Shown here in pieces: positions 11,571 to 22,467 of a stretch of DNA of 64,000 nucleotides (position 1 is its first letter; each line of letters begins with the position of its first letter). The stretch covers positions 40,639,824 to 40,703,823 of the forward strand of contig JAVHZZ010000009.1 in assembly GCA_036250195.1 (NCBI GenBank), read 5' to 3'. Under the pieces are notes generated by a model, which saw nothing but the letters and a program-made list of their open reading frames with translations, did no database searches and was not told the origin of the DNA. Origin of the DNA: Mixophyes australis (taxonomy: Eukaryota > Chordata > Amphibia > Anura > Limnodynastidae). Position numbers and translations under genes: made by a program.

Positions 11571-14508
11571 ATCCTAAGACGTGTAAAGATAAGCTACTAT
11601 ATTTGGCATGGTTTGTGATTTGTCTAACTTTGGCAGATTACCACAACAACATAAAGGAATTTTTTCTGGAAAACTAAGCATAGATGTGAAGTTATTTGAA
11701 GGGTCCTTAAGTACTAAAAGAAAAGACAGCCAACACCAAATTTAACAGTCACCAACCTTTGCAATATAAGGCAAATTCTTAGCTTTAGTGCCCTTTTCAT
11801 TTAAAGCAGTAATGGGGTTAACTGACAAAGTAAATTCTTGAAAAACCTCATGATAAATTTTAATAATTAATTTCTCTAGTCTAACACACAAAGGATGCAC
11901 AATATTGCTATATTGGGATGAGGCCACCTGCCAACATCAAGACATCTCCTTAGCCTGTGTAGCAAGAATTTTATTCAGGGTGTCACAATTAAAACCTTAC
12001 TGAGTCACAATTTTCAAAGTATGCAGTACCTATGAGGGATGGGGTCTGACTCCCAAAAAATCCAACTTAGACAGCAGTTAAAGAAAGTTGTATACTTTTT
12101 AATTAATGAAATGTGTACAAGTGAATAAACTCATTTAAGAAAGTGCTACCAGGACAATTAAGACCACTGTGCATGTGAAATCAAAAGATAGTACGACTCT
12201 CTAAAACGAACAATATATGAATCACTAATAAGCATATGTATAAGTAGGAGAATTGTGTGTACAATATAGCTATATTGGGATAAGCTCACCTGCTAACGTC
12301 AAAGCATCTCTTGTAGGTGAGTCTCTAATGTGTGTAGCAACAAGTGTACCTTCCTGAGTCTCCATTGTCAAAGGTAGCAGCACCTCCTCTGCAGAAGGTA
12401 GGTATAAGAACTGCATTGCCGGTTTATTTTGCCTTGTCCCAGCATTGTTTTGACTATACAAGTATTTTTAATTTTTGTCCATAAAATGTAAAATTAGCAA
12501 TGCCATATAAACATGTAATTCAGAGTACTGGAATATGCATTTCATACAGTGTTTGCTATAGGAAAGTTTTGCTGCACTATTAAAAAAACCAAAAAAACTA
12601 TTTGCACAGTAATTTGAGATGTGGCTTATAAACATCTTAGTGGGCTTTGGACTGACCTTCCTGTCTCGGGAACACCGGGCAGCTGTTAAATGTTGCAATT
12701 TTTGGCTAGAACTGACTTAGAGACATCTGCTGATATAAAAGTAATATGCTTGAGATGTATTATGACTTAAATAGATAACAGAACAATTATTTCATCTTAT
12801 TTTTTATGATTGTTGTCAGTCCATAAATGTTGTCTGGATTGGATTTAGATGAAAACTGTCCAAACGTTTGCCAACTATGTAAGCCTAGAGATATGTTTGT
12901 GGATAAATATTGTATTGTCTTCTTTTATTGTCTACTCCTTGTTTCTGGAAATTGGCTGTGATGTAACTATAAGTCACACTTCTGTATTCTCCTTAGTAAA
13001 CATACACTATGACTTCATTCTTAAAGTATCTGTGTAACAAAGAGATGTAGAAAACATCATTGCTGATTGATTCCCTTAACCACATTGCCATCGGAATTAT
13101 GGAAATAACACTCACCAGTTCCAGTTGGATAATTTAACTGTGAATGCATCAATCACCAATCACCAACAGAAATTCCATGAGGAATATAGATGAGACAGCA
13201 TGCTATCCCAAGATAGCAGAGGAGAGCAGGATATGCGGTTTATGATGGAGACTCAAGACAAGTCAACATCTCACACTCTTATGAGGCAGCTGTTCCACGC
13301 TTCATATTTCTGGAATGTCCTAAAAACATGAAGACTCATCTCTCAGCTCTTATATTTACATTATTATTACTTTGATATTGACAACAGACAGCAAAACACA
13401 GATAACTATAGGCTACCAAAACTACAGAACAATATCTTGATGACACAAGTGGTTTATTAGGAAGAACTTTTAAAAGAACCAATTTTGTTGATAATTTATT
13501 AAACTTTCCATTTTTATAATTATGCTACAAAAAACTTTCAATCTTTTTATTTGCCATTTTACTGATAGTATCGAATTAGACATAAAATGTACACTCCATA
13601 GTCTGAGTAGAGCTGTAAAACTCATATTTCCAAATCATGTACCGTCTTTTTCTAAAGCTTGCTGATAATTGTTTTAGTTTTAGCAGCTAACAATAGCGAC
13701 AATGTATAACAGCTGGCAAGTAACAGTGTGAAATAATATGCTGTATCTGTATAATAGAATACAATAGAAACACACGGTCTCCCAACAACACATGTGTTTC
13801 TGTAAAAGCAATTATTCTGTAGCAGTTGGAGAGCTCATTTATTCTCTGTTAGCGTTCACATGCTATATGTACCAGGCACTCTCTTCTCTTTAAGTTAACT
13901 TTAATAAGCTGACGTCATGATTAAGCACATTGAGGGAGTTATATATCTGCCTGCGGTTCAACACATCATGGTCACTGCATGAGCGCTTTTATAAATCGTG
14001 ATCAATAGATCACTGTGATAAACCCTTTAACAATACTCATCGAACTTTTAGAAAACGCAGAATGGAAAAATAAAACAATAAGCAGCATGCATGTTCCATC
14101 TGGTGTTTATAAAACTATATTATAATGATCTAATGATACATGTTTTCAAAGTGATCTGCTGAATCTGCTGCATTTTAGTGCAAAACAACCTAGGCAAATG
14201 CACTGTGAAACTATCTGTGAGTACTAGTTATAAGGTATACATTATTACATATATATTTATATCACATGGCTAATCTATTTGAATGTTCTAATCTCTAAAC
14301 TCTTGCCTGATTATGCACCTATTAAAAATTTTTTACTTAATGATTAGAGGGGCTTGTTTTCTCCTGATCACATACATTTTTATATTTTCTTTTACCCAAG
14401 TAAATGGTTATATTTAGATATACAAGTATAAACAATCCTTACACAGTGAGTTGTTTGATTGTTTAATGTAGAATGCAATAACATACATATACAAATATAT
14501 ATATATAT
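11571..14508. other. AT-rich DNA without recognised gene
   Basis: No supported coding region. A degenerate repeated block occurs at 11895-12030 and 12255-12390 (GCTATATTGGGAT-A-G--CACCTGC-AAC-TCAA-). A CRE-like TGACGTCA lies at about 13911 in a stretch less AT-rich than its surroundings, but nothing else marks a promoter. Confidence 0.5.
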
Positions 14509-14560
14509 CTCATCATCATTTATTTATATCTGCAGCGCTGTACAGAGAACTCTCTCACAT
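14509..14560 (-). mobile_element. SINE/L2-type 3' tail fragment
   Basis: On the minus strand this reads TCTCTGTACAGCGCTGCAGATATAAATAAATGATGATG, the same tail as the V-SINE at 41659-42010. A truncated copy probably extends upstream on that strand to about 14668, where similarity becomes unclear. Confidence 0.7.
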
Positions 14561-14739
14561 ATATGCATGCGGGCGGCAGTTGGAGAAGGCTGCACGTTAG
14601 ATCAGCTCTGTGTCTTTCCTCCCACACAATTATCTGTCCACAATTATAAAACATCTAAAAACTTGTGAAGACAGTGGAAAATTATTGTGGGGGTACAAAG
14701 GAGTGTCATCATCACTCCAAAGAGAAGGCCATACCATCT

Positions 14740-15932
14740 ATCCCTGGCTTATCTGCATCAACTGACCTACTGTGTACCGACCCGGCTTGTCAGTTGGCCC
14801 TTCTCCTGCTGAATCCCTGGTTTATCTGCATCAACTGATCTACTGTGTACCGACCCGGCTTGCCAATTAACCCTTCTCCTGCCGAATCCCTGGCTTATCT
14901 GCATCAACTGATCTACTGTGTACCGACCCGGCTTGTCAGTTAACCCTTCTCCTGCTGAATCCCTGGCTTATCTGCATCAACTGATCTACTGTGTACCTAC
15001 CCGGCTTTTCAGTTAACCCTTCTCCTGCTGAATCCCTGGCTTATCTACATCAACTGATCTACTGTGTACCGACCCGGCTTGTCAATTAACCCTTCTCCTG
15101 CTGAGTCCCTGGCTTACCTGTATCAACTGATCTACTGTGTACCGACCCGGCTTGTCAATTAACCCTTCTCCTGCTGAATCCCTGGCTTATCTGCACCAAC
15201 TGATCTATTGTGTACCGACCCGGCTTGTCAGTTAACCCTTCTCCTGCTGAATCCCTGGCTTATCTACATCAACTGATCTACTGTGTACCGACCCGGCTTG
15301 TCAATTAACCCTTCTCCTGCTGAGTCCCTGGCTTATCTGTATCAACTGATCTACTGTGTACCGACCCGGCTTGTCAATTAACCCTTCTCCTGCTGAGTCC
15401 CTGGCTTACCTGTATCAACTGATCTACTGTGTACCGACCCGGCTTGTCAATTAACCCTTCTCCTGCTGAATCCCTGGCTTATCTGCACCAACTGATCTAT
15501 TGTGTACCGACCCGGCTTGTCAGTTAACCCTTCTCCTGCTGAATCCCTGGCTTATCTACATCAACTGATCTACTGTGTACCGACCCGGCTTGTCAGTTAA
15601 CCCTTCTTCTGCTGAATCCCTGGCTTATCTGCACCAACTGATCTACTGTGTACCGACCCGGCTTGTCAATTAACCCTTCTCCTGCTGAATCCCTGGCTTA
15701 TCTGCATCAACTGATCTACTGTGTACCGACCCGGCTTGTCAATTAACGTTTCTCCTGCTGAATCCCTGGCTTATCTGCACCAACTGATCTACTGTGTACC
15801 GACCCGGCTTGTCAATTAACCCTTCTCCTGCTGAATCCCTGGCTTATCTGCAGCAACTGATCTACTGTGTACCGACCCGGCTTGTCAGTTAACCCTTCTC
15901 CTGCTGAATCCCTGGCTTAACTGCATCAACTG
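14740..15932. repeat. 73-bp minisatellite, about 16 copies
   Basis: The unit starts ATCCCTGGCTTATCTGCATC and includes CTACTGTGTACCGACCCGGC and TTAACCCTTCTCCTGCTGA. Successive GAATCCCTGG landmarks at 14811, 14884, 14957 and 15030 are exactly 73 bp apart. Units differ at a few diagnostic sites (GCATC/TACATC/GTATC/GCACC; CAATT/CAGTT; CTACTG/CTATTG), and blocks of these variants recur, so the array grew by duplicating several units at once. It ends directly before the region shared by the two L2 copies. Confidence 0.95.
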
Positions 15933-15944
15933 CATATAAAACAT

Positions 15945-18900
15945 TATTTTATATGCCATTATTTTGTTTTTCCTGATTGTACATTTACAAGTTTCTACTT
16001 TTTACCTGTTATTATTCTACTATTTATATGCCTTTATCTTGTTTTTCCTGATTTTATATTTACCAGCAACTAGTTTTACCTGTTATTATTCTTGCCTATT
16101 TCCATTGTCCTTATTACCTCTCCTTCTATTATTCTTTGCCTTCCACGCCCTAATTGGTTATTGTCCTCCATCTTGCTATTGTCTCCCTGCTTATTCTTAC
16201 CTGTTATCCGCTGTCCTTATTATCTTACTGTTCTGCTATCATTCTTACCTGTCTTCATTGTCCTTATTATCTCACTGTACTGTTGTTCCATGCCCTCCAC
16301 GCCCTAATTCGTTATTATCTTCCACCTTTTCATTGTCTTCCTGCCTTTGTTCTTACCTGTTTTTCACTGTCCCCACTATCTCACTGTTCTGTTACTCTCT
16401 CTCCCTACTATGCCTCCCCGCTCTCACTCCATACCCATACTCTCCCCCCGCCCTACCTCTCCCGTTCCTCCCCGCCATCCCCCGCGCGCTGCTCATCTTG
16501 CTAACCTCATCCCCATTTCCCCCCTCTCCTCTCCCCCTTTCTTCTGTGCCCTCTGGAATGCCAGATCCGTCCGCAACAAGCTGACTTCTATCCACGACCT
16601 CTTTCTATCCAACACCTTTAACCTTCTTGCCGTTACTGAAACCTGGCTCTCCGATTCTGATACTACTTCCCCCGCTGCCCTCTCCTATGGTGGCCTCTCC
16701 TTCACCCACTCCGCCAGGCCTGGTGCCCGCCCTGGCGGTGGAGTTGGCCTCCTCCTCTCCTCCACCTGTACTTTTCGTGTCATTCCCCCTGAACCCTCCC
16801 TCTCCTTCTCCTCTTTTGAAGCTCACTCCATCCGCCTCTTCTACCCCATCCATCTCCGCGTCACTGTCATCTACCGCCCCCCTGGCCCCACCTCCCTCTT
16901 CCTTGACAACTTTGCTAGCTGGCTTCCTCACTACCTCTCCTCCGATCTCCCCTCGATCATTCTCGGTGACTTTAATATCCCCATCGACAACCCCACCTAC
17001 CCTGCTTCCAGCAAACTGCTCACCCTCTCTTCCTCCCTTGGTCTCACCCAATGGACCTCCTCCTCTACCCACTGCCTTGGTCACTCCCTTGATCTTGTCT
17101 TCTCCTACCTATGTAATCTCTCCGACTTCTCCATCTCTCCCTTTCCTCTATCCGACCACCATCTCCTCTCCTTCTCTCTCTCCTCTTCTCCTGCTCCCCC
17201 CCCCTGCCCAAACCTACTCTGTCCATACGCAACCTCGATGCTCTTGACCCTGCCTCTCTGTCCTCCTCTCTCGATACCCTCCTTTCTCCCCTTTCCTCCC
17301 AGGCCTGCCCCAACCAGGCGGTCTCCCTCTACAATCACACCCTCACCTCCGCTCTGGACGCGGTCGCCCCTGCCCACTCCGTCCACCCCCGCTGCTCCAA
17401 ACCCCAACCCTGGCACTCCAAATTTACCCGCTTCCTCCAAAAATGCTCCCGTTCCGCCGAACGTCACTGGAGAAAATCCCGCTCCCTGGCTGACTTCCTC
17501 CACTTTAAATTCATCCTTTCATCCTACAGCTCTGCCCTCTCACTCGCTAAACAATCTTTCTTTAAATCCCTCATCTCTTCCCAGTCCTCTAACCCCCGCC
17601 GCCTCTTTGCCACCTTCAGCACTCTCCTGGCCCCCTCCCCTCCCCCCCACCCCCTCCTCCCTGACTGCCTCTGATTTCGCCTCCTTCTTCTCCTCTAAAA
17701 TCAAGGCCATCCGACTTGAAATCTCCTCCTCCACTCTCTCTTCCACCCCTCCCACTCTTCTGTCCTTCCCCCCAACCACCTTCCCCTCCACTCCTTCCGT
17801 CCCACCACCGGCGAGGAAGTCCACTCTCTCATTTTATCCTCCCCCCACTACCTGCCCCCTGGATCCCATCCCCTCCCACCTTCTTCGCTCCCTTTCCCCC
17901 ACCACCTGCTCCCACCTCGCTCACCTCTTTAATCTCTCCCTCTCCACTGGCATCTTCCCCTCCTCCTTCAAACATGCTCTCGTATCCCCCATTCTTAAGA
18001 AACCTAATCTCGACCCCACTTCTCTCTCGAACTATCGCCCCATATCTCTTCTCCCTTTTGCCTCCAAAATTCTTGAGAGGCTCGTCTGCAGCCGTCTCAC
18101 CTCCTACCTTTCTGAATACTACCTCCTTGATCCTCTCCAGTCTGGTTTCCGCCCCCTCCACTCCACTGAAACTGCCCTGGCTAAAGTCACCAATGACCTC
18201 CTCTCTGCAAAAGCCAGGGGCCACTTCTTCCTTCTCATCCTCCTTGACCTCTCTGCAGCCTTTGACACCGTTGACCACCCCCTCCTCCTTCACACCCTCC
18301 AGTCTTTCGGCCTCTCCGGCCCAGTCCTGTCCTGGTTCACCTCTTACCTTACTCACCGTTCCTTCTCTGTCACCACCTCTGGGTCTCTCTCCCCCCCATC
18401 CACCCTTCCAGTCGGGGTCCCTCAGGGCTCTGTTCTGGGACCCTTACTCTTCTCTCTATACACCTCCTCCCTGGGTGAACTCATCAGCTCCTTCGGCTTC
18501 AGCTACCACCTTTACGCTGACGACACTCAACTATACCTCTCCTCTCCTGATCTCTCTCCCTCCCTCCTCTCTAGGGTGTCCGCCTGCCTCTCTGCCATCT
18601 CCTCCTGGATGTCCTCTCGATTCCTCAAACTTAACCTTGCCAAAACTGAGCTCATAGTTTTTCCTCCCTCTCATACCCCATCCCCTTCTGACCTCTCCAT
18701 CACTGTCGACAACACCTCTATCTCCCCTGTCCCCCAACTTCGCTGCCTTGGTGTCATCCTCGACTCCTCTCTCTCCTTTGGCCCCCACATCCTCTCTCTT
18801 GCTAAATCCTGCCGCTTCCAGCTGCGCAACATCGCTCGCATCTGGCCCTTCCTCTCCCAAGATGCCACCAAATGCCTTATCCACTCTCTGATCATCTCCC

Positions 18901-19797
18901 GCCTGGACTACTGCAACCTCCTCCTCACTGGCCTCCCCCACTCTCATCTCGATCCCCTTCGATCCGTCCTTAACGCTGCAGCTAGGCTTATTTTCCTCTC
19001 TCGTCGCTCCTCTTTTGTCTCCCCCCTCTACCTAGCCCTTCACTGGCTCCCATTCCCCTTCAGAATCCTCTTTAAGCTCCTCACACTCACCTACAAGGCC
19101 CTCGCCAACTCCACTGCGCCCTACATCTCCACCCTCCCCTCTATTCATGCTCCATCCCGCCCTCTCCGTTCTGCCTCTGACCGTCGCCTCTCTTCCCCCC
19201 TTATAACCTCCTCCCACGCGCGTATCCAAGACTTCGCCCGCGCTGCCCCCCTCCACTGGAACAAGCTCCCTCCCTCCATCAGAACTTCCCCTAATCTGTC
19301 CAGCTTCAAACGGGCCCTAAAAACCCACCTTTTTCTTAAAGCCTTTCTGTCTCCCACTTAACTTCCTACCTTATCTTCTGCCTCTGTCCCCCTACTGTCC
19401 CTCTCTCCCCTGCGTCTCTCTGTCTGTCCACCCCTCCCCTTAGATTGTACGCTCCTCTGAGCAGGGCCATCTCTCCTCCTGTTTCCACCACTTCTAACTC
19501 TGCTCTCCAGCTACTTAGCCCTCCTCCTCAAAGGTCCTCCACCCCACGTCCACTTTCGCTCCCTCCTCCCCCCTGGGGGTCTCCCTGTCTTCCGCGCCCC
19601 CCTTCTTGGGCCCCGTCATTTTCGGATCCTCCCTCCCCCTTCCCCGCCCTCTCTAGCTGTGCATTGAGCGTACTGAGTTGCTGTGTTTACTGTACTGTGC
19701 TGTCTCCCATTGTATTGTGATTTTGTTTGTCTCTGTACGGCACTGCGGATGCCTTGTAGCGCCTTATAAATAAATATTAATAATAATAATAATAATA
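15945..19797 (+). mobile_element. L2-clade LINE, copy 1
   Basis: The element comprises a pyrimidine-rich 5' leader (homology to copy 2 starts at TGCCATTATTTTGTTT, 15954 here and about 56102 there), one long coding frame, and a 3' end with GATTGTACGCTCCTCTGAGCAG, the conserved TGTACGGCACTGCGGATGCC and ATAAATAAATATTAATAATAA. A microsatellite tail rather than poly(A) is typical of L2/CR1-type LINEs. The TA microsatellite after 19797 is interrupted by two younger elements. Nucleotide similarity to copy 2 is high by eye (roughly nine bases in ten in the endonuclease). Confidence 0.88.
16347..19361 (+). pseudogene. L2 LINE ORF2: endonuclease and reverse transcriptase
   Basis: A single 1004-codon frame encodes an AP-like endonuclease (from CALWNARSV near residue 68; [27 protein letters not shown]) and a reverse transcriptase ([53 protein letters not shown] with Y723-A-D-D726). 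These would nick target DNA and copy element RNA. The linker between them, about 17200-17640, is proline/serine-rich nonsense. The genuine linker protein, open in copy 2 ([25 protein letters not shown]), lies in another frame here. Both switch points fall in C-runs (CCCCCCCCC near 17197 and CCCTCCCCTCCCCCCCACCCC near 17633). The frame is therefore open but the protein is not native, unless these are homopolymer sequencing errors. The true start is unknown; 16347 is simply the first methionine. Confidence 0.88.
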
Positions 19798-19819
19798 TAT
19801 ATATATATATATATATATA
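19798..19819. repeat. TA microsatellite at L2 3' end
   Basis: The L2 tail TAATAATAATAATAAT passes into (AT)n, which is then broken by the LTR at 19820 and resumes at 21235 and 21848. Confidence 0.85.
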
Positions 19820-21234
19820 TGTGGTGGTCGAGTACTGATGGGAAATCCTTCCCTTAACTTGTCCTCCAGACATGAGTCAGGTTCTTTTCTCTTTTGGATA
19901 TCCGGTGGTCAGGCGATAAATACTTCAATGAAAGGGACAAGGATTGGTCAAACAACTTGATTTTATTGAGAATGCGGTAAGGATAGTTTTGGTAAGCCAC
20001 CGCGCCACTGACCCCTTCAGCCCAATAGTAATGACAAAATAATGTGTCTGATCAGCATAGAGCACAATAGCATTTTACATATAACATACACCTGGTGAGT
20101 ATAAGGCAGAATAACGATAACATCTTCAATACACATTGTCTAATAAGGCACACTGGTAATCACAGTTACTACTTTCACGTTAACAATATCTGACTGGTGA
20201 TGATGCAATAACCATCAATAATAACCCATCAAGACTCTTACGGTCACTACCGTGCCCACTAGAGGGCTACTTCTTATTCAGGTGTTTGGGGTACCGTGCT
20301 ATTCCCTATGGGTCAGGCGCCCCACTTTTAGCATCTACTGCTGAGTTAACTTGAATTGCAGCGGTACCACTAACACTGAATGTCACACCTTCAATATTAA
20401 TAAATCAATTCTTAGGTAAATCACATAACATTAACATCATCTAAAACATTTGGTGCACCAATATTATCCCCGGTAACGTTACCATATTTTCCATTTAGTC
20501 CTGGGCTGACCTGTGCACAGGAATTTGGGTAGTGTTCCAATGTCCTGCAGAAGTTTCCATTAAGGGTTAAGTATTATAGTAGAAAGCAGGGTTGTTGCTC
20601 ATTTCAGCCACAAGATGGCGCTGTTCTCTCAACAGTCAATGAATATCAGCACCTGCGCTCTGCAGCAGGGTATAATGTCCAGATATCAGCACACACACAC
20701 AAAGGATATAGCTGAAACGACCATCTTAATTGTTCCCTGCAGCCTGTGTATAGGTATGATCTGGGGAAAAGCTCTCACAATCCTTCCTTGAACAAGAATG
20801 CAATGTCAGTTTTGGATAGTTTCTCTCATCACTCTTCCCTCTGACACTAAGGTGTGTGCAATACACTGCAGGCTAAGGTTTTACCTTGAAAAGAGTTCTG
20901 TAGTTAGCGAATACTGTCTTTGGTGCCCCGCTGCGTGTCCCCAGCTGTTCTCCGTCTGCTTTGCTGGCAACGTCACAGTTCTGGCAGCAGCTTATCTTCT
21001 CTCTGCTCGGCTGCACATCCTCCCCCTTGTTCCTTCTAACATGCTGCTCTCTCTCTCTCCTTCCTGCACACCCTCTTCCTGTTACTCCCCCAGCCAATCA
21101 GGGCCTTCATCCTCCTCCTGTCAATCACTCCTGGGCACAAGTTTTCAGGAGCACAATTAACCCCTTGTAGCCCTGCATTTTAGAAGCGTTTATGCACTCC
21201 TCTGTGCTGTTCAACAGGGCTTTGGGGTACCACA
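19820..21234 (-). mobile_element. Solo LTR (minus strand) in TA microsatellite
   Basis: Plus-strand ends are TGTGGTGGTCGAG and GGGGTACCACA, so both ends carry TGTGGT/ACCACA and TG...CA. Minus orientation is inferred because on that strand an AATAAA (complement of TTTATT near 19960) lies near the end, and an inverted CCAAT box (GATTGGCTGG, 21093-21099 region) lies in the first half, as in a U3-R-U5 order. The flanks are TATA on both sides, which inside a TA microsatellite is uninformative. No internal genes are present. The retroelement family is not settled. Confidence 0.7.
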
Positions 21235-21244
21235 TATATATATA

Positions 21245-21847
21245 TGTTACCGTGAAAGACCGAAATTGGAGAATGTCGACTTTCACCAGTGAATGTCAAC
21301 AAACACCAAATACGTCGGTGAAAGATCGAATATTTCATTACATTCTTGTACATTCGGACCCTCACTGGTGTATGTCGACAATCACAGACATGCTCTGGTG
21401 AAGGACGAAAAGGGAGGAGCCGACATATAGGCGACAGGTTGTTTCCTGTCAAATCCCGTGTTCTGGTGGAATGAGTGATTCCGATACCCTAATTTATACA
21501 GAATGGATACTGGAGTGGATTGTGATCTTTTTCTTGAAAAGTTAAATGCATTAATTGCAAGTAAACGAGAAGACAATTGTTTTTATTTTTCTCAAGAAAA
21601 GTACTCGAAAATACTTTCTGAAGTGGTTTCTGCTAAAACTAAGTGCAAGAACTACGGAGAAAGAAATATGAATCTCGAACATGTTCAACATTCACCATTA
21701 GTGCATGGTGAATGTCGACATTCACCGGTGTAAGTCAGAAATAAGGATATTTAACTAATATTTCGGACATACACCAAGCGACTATGTGAATGTTGACATT
21801 CACTGGTGAAAGTCGACATTCTCCAATTTCGGTCTTTCACGGTAACA
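21245..21847. mobile_element. Ginger-like DNA transposon, 603 bp, perfect terminal inverted repeats
   Basis: The first and last 56 bp are exact reverse complements, starting TGTTACCGTGAAAGACCGAA. The ends are TGT...ACA. Subterminal GGTGAATGTCGACATTCAC-type palindromes recur (about 21270-21300, 21360-21380, 21700-21735, 21790-21810). A 76-codon frame at 21503-21733 (FYFSQEKYSKILSEVVSAKT) resembles the start of Ginger/KRBA2-type integrase-like transposases, by recall only. With no catalytic domain it would be non-autonomous. It sits in the L2 TA microsatellite. Confidence 0.75.
21503..21733 (+). CDS. Short N-terminal transposase-like frame in Ginger-like element
   Basis: Seventy-six codons, starting MDTGVDCDLF, lie between the inverted repeats. 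The Y-S-x-EKY--I--EV---K-K-K-Y pattern is reminiscent of the N-terminal segment preceding the zinc finger of Ginger-type transposases and vertebrate KRBA2-like proteins. No zinc finger or DDE core follows, since the frame runs into the subterminal repeats and stops. It may be a leftover of internal deletion; function is doubtful. Confidence 0.4.
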   Translation: MDTGVDCDLFLEKLNALIASKREDNCFYFSQEKYSKILSEVVSAKTKCKNYGERNMNLEHVQHSPLVHGECRHSPV

Positions 21848-22178
21848 TATATATATATATATATATATATATGCTACAGACTCAACAGACTCACTGTTGA
21901 CCAGTATGTAGTTTGCGAAAATGTCTAATGCATATTTTACTCCGCTCAAGCTCCTTTTCTGTCTCTCTGTTAGTGCAATGAGCATTTTCCTGCGCAAATA
22001 AGAAATTATGCAGCACCACATGATATTAAAAACTTGCTACATAATTTTAAACTGCAAAAACAACAATACAAAAAAAAATGCAAGAGTTTAATCACAACTA
22101 AGCCCAAATTCAGCATTGGGAAACACAGTTTTAATAACAAATGCTGTGTCATAATGATTGGGATAACAAGGAGTCATA

Positions 22179-22194
22179 GGGCTAGATTTACTAA
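22179..22194. mobile_element. MITE left end, split by Harbinger insertion
   Basis: GGGCTAGATTTACTAA is the inverted repeat of the right part at 28455-28616, which ends TTAGTAAATCTAGCCC. ATA lies immediately outside on both sides. The left arm is only 16 bp because a 6.3-kb Harbinger element begins here. Confidence 0.75.
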
Positions 22195-22467
22195 TACCAC
22201 TTTCATACTGTCGCCCCTGCAATATCCCGGGTTTTTGAAGCCGGGTTTTTGCAGTGTCTCGGAGCGTCCCAGCTCAGAAACACCATTCATACTGCACCTC
22301 GGACCCGGGAATTTCCCGGGTTGACCCCATTCGTACTGCACAAGTCTGTGCCCTGGCAATTTGTGGGAGTCATCACCAGAGCATTTTTTATTGGCTAAAA
22401 AACAGTGATGTCATTGAAAGGTGACTGGTTTGTTGACGCATAAAGATGATGCAAAAGTGGGTGGTGA

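Noticed and set aside
13900..13930. Conserved promoter around TGACGTCA
   Set aside because: A single CRE-like octamer without transcript, CpG enrichment or other elements is not enough.
14740..15932. CRISPR-like array
   Set aside because: Units are contiguous 73-bp repeats with no spacers, in a vertebrate-type genome; it is a minisatellite.
16392..17313. Gly/Glu/Arg-rich minus-strand frames opposite the L2 coding region
   Set aside because: Shadows of a stop-poor, pyrimidine-rich plus-strand gene; no domain resemblance.
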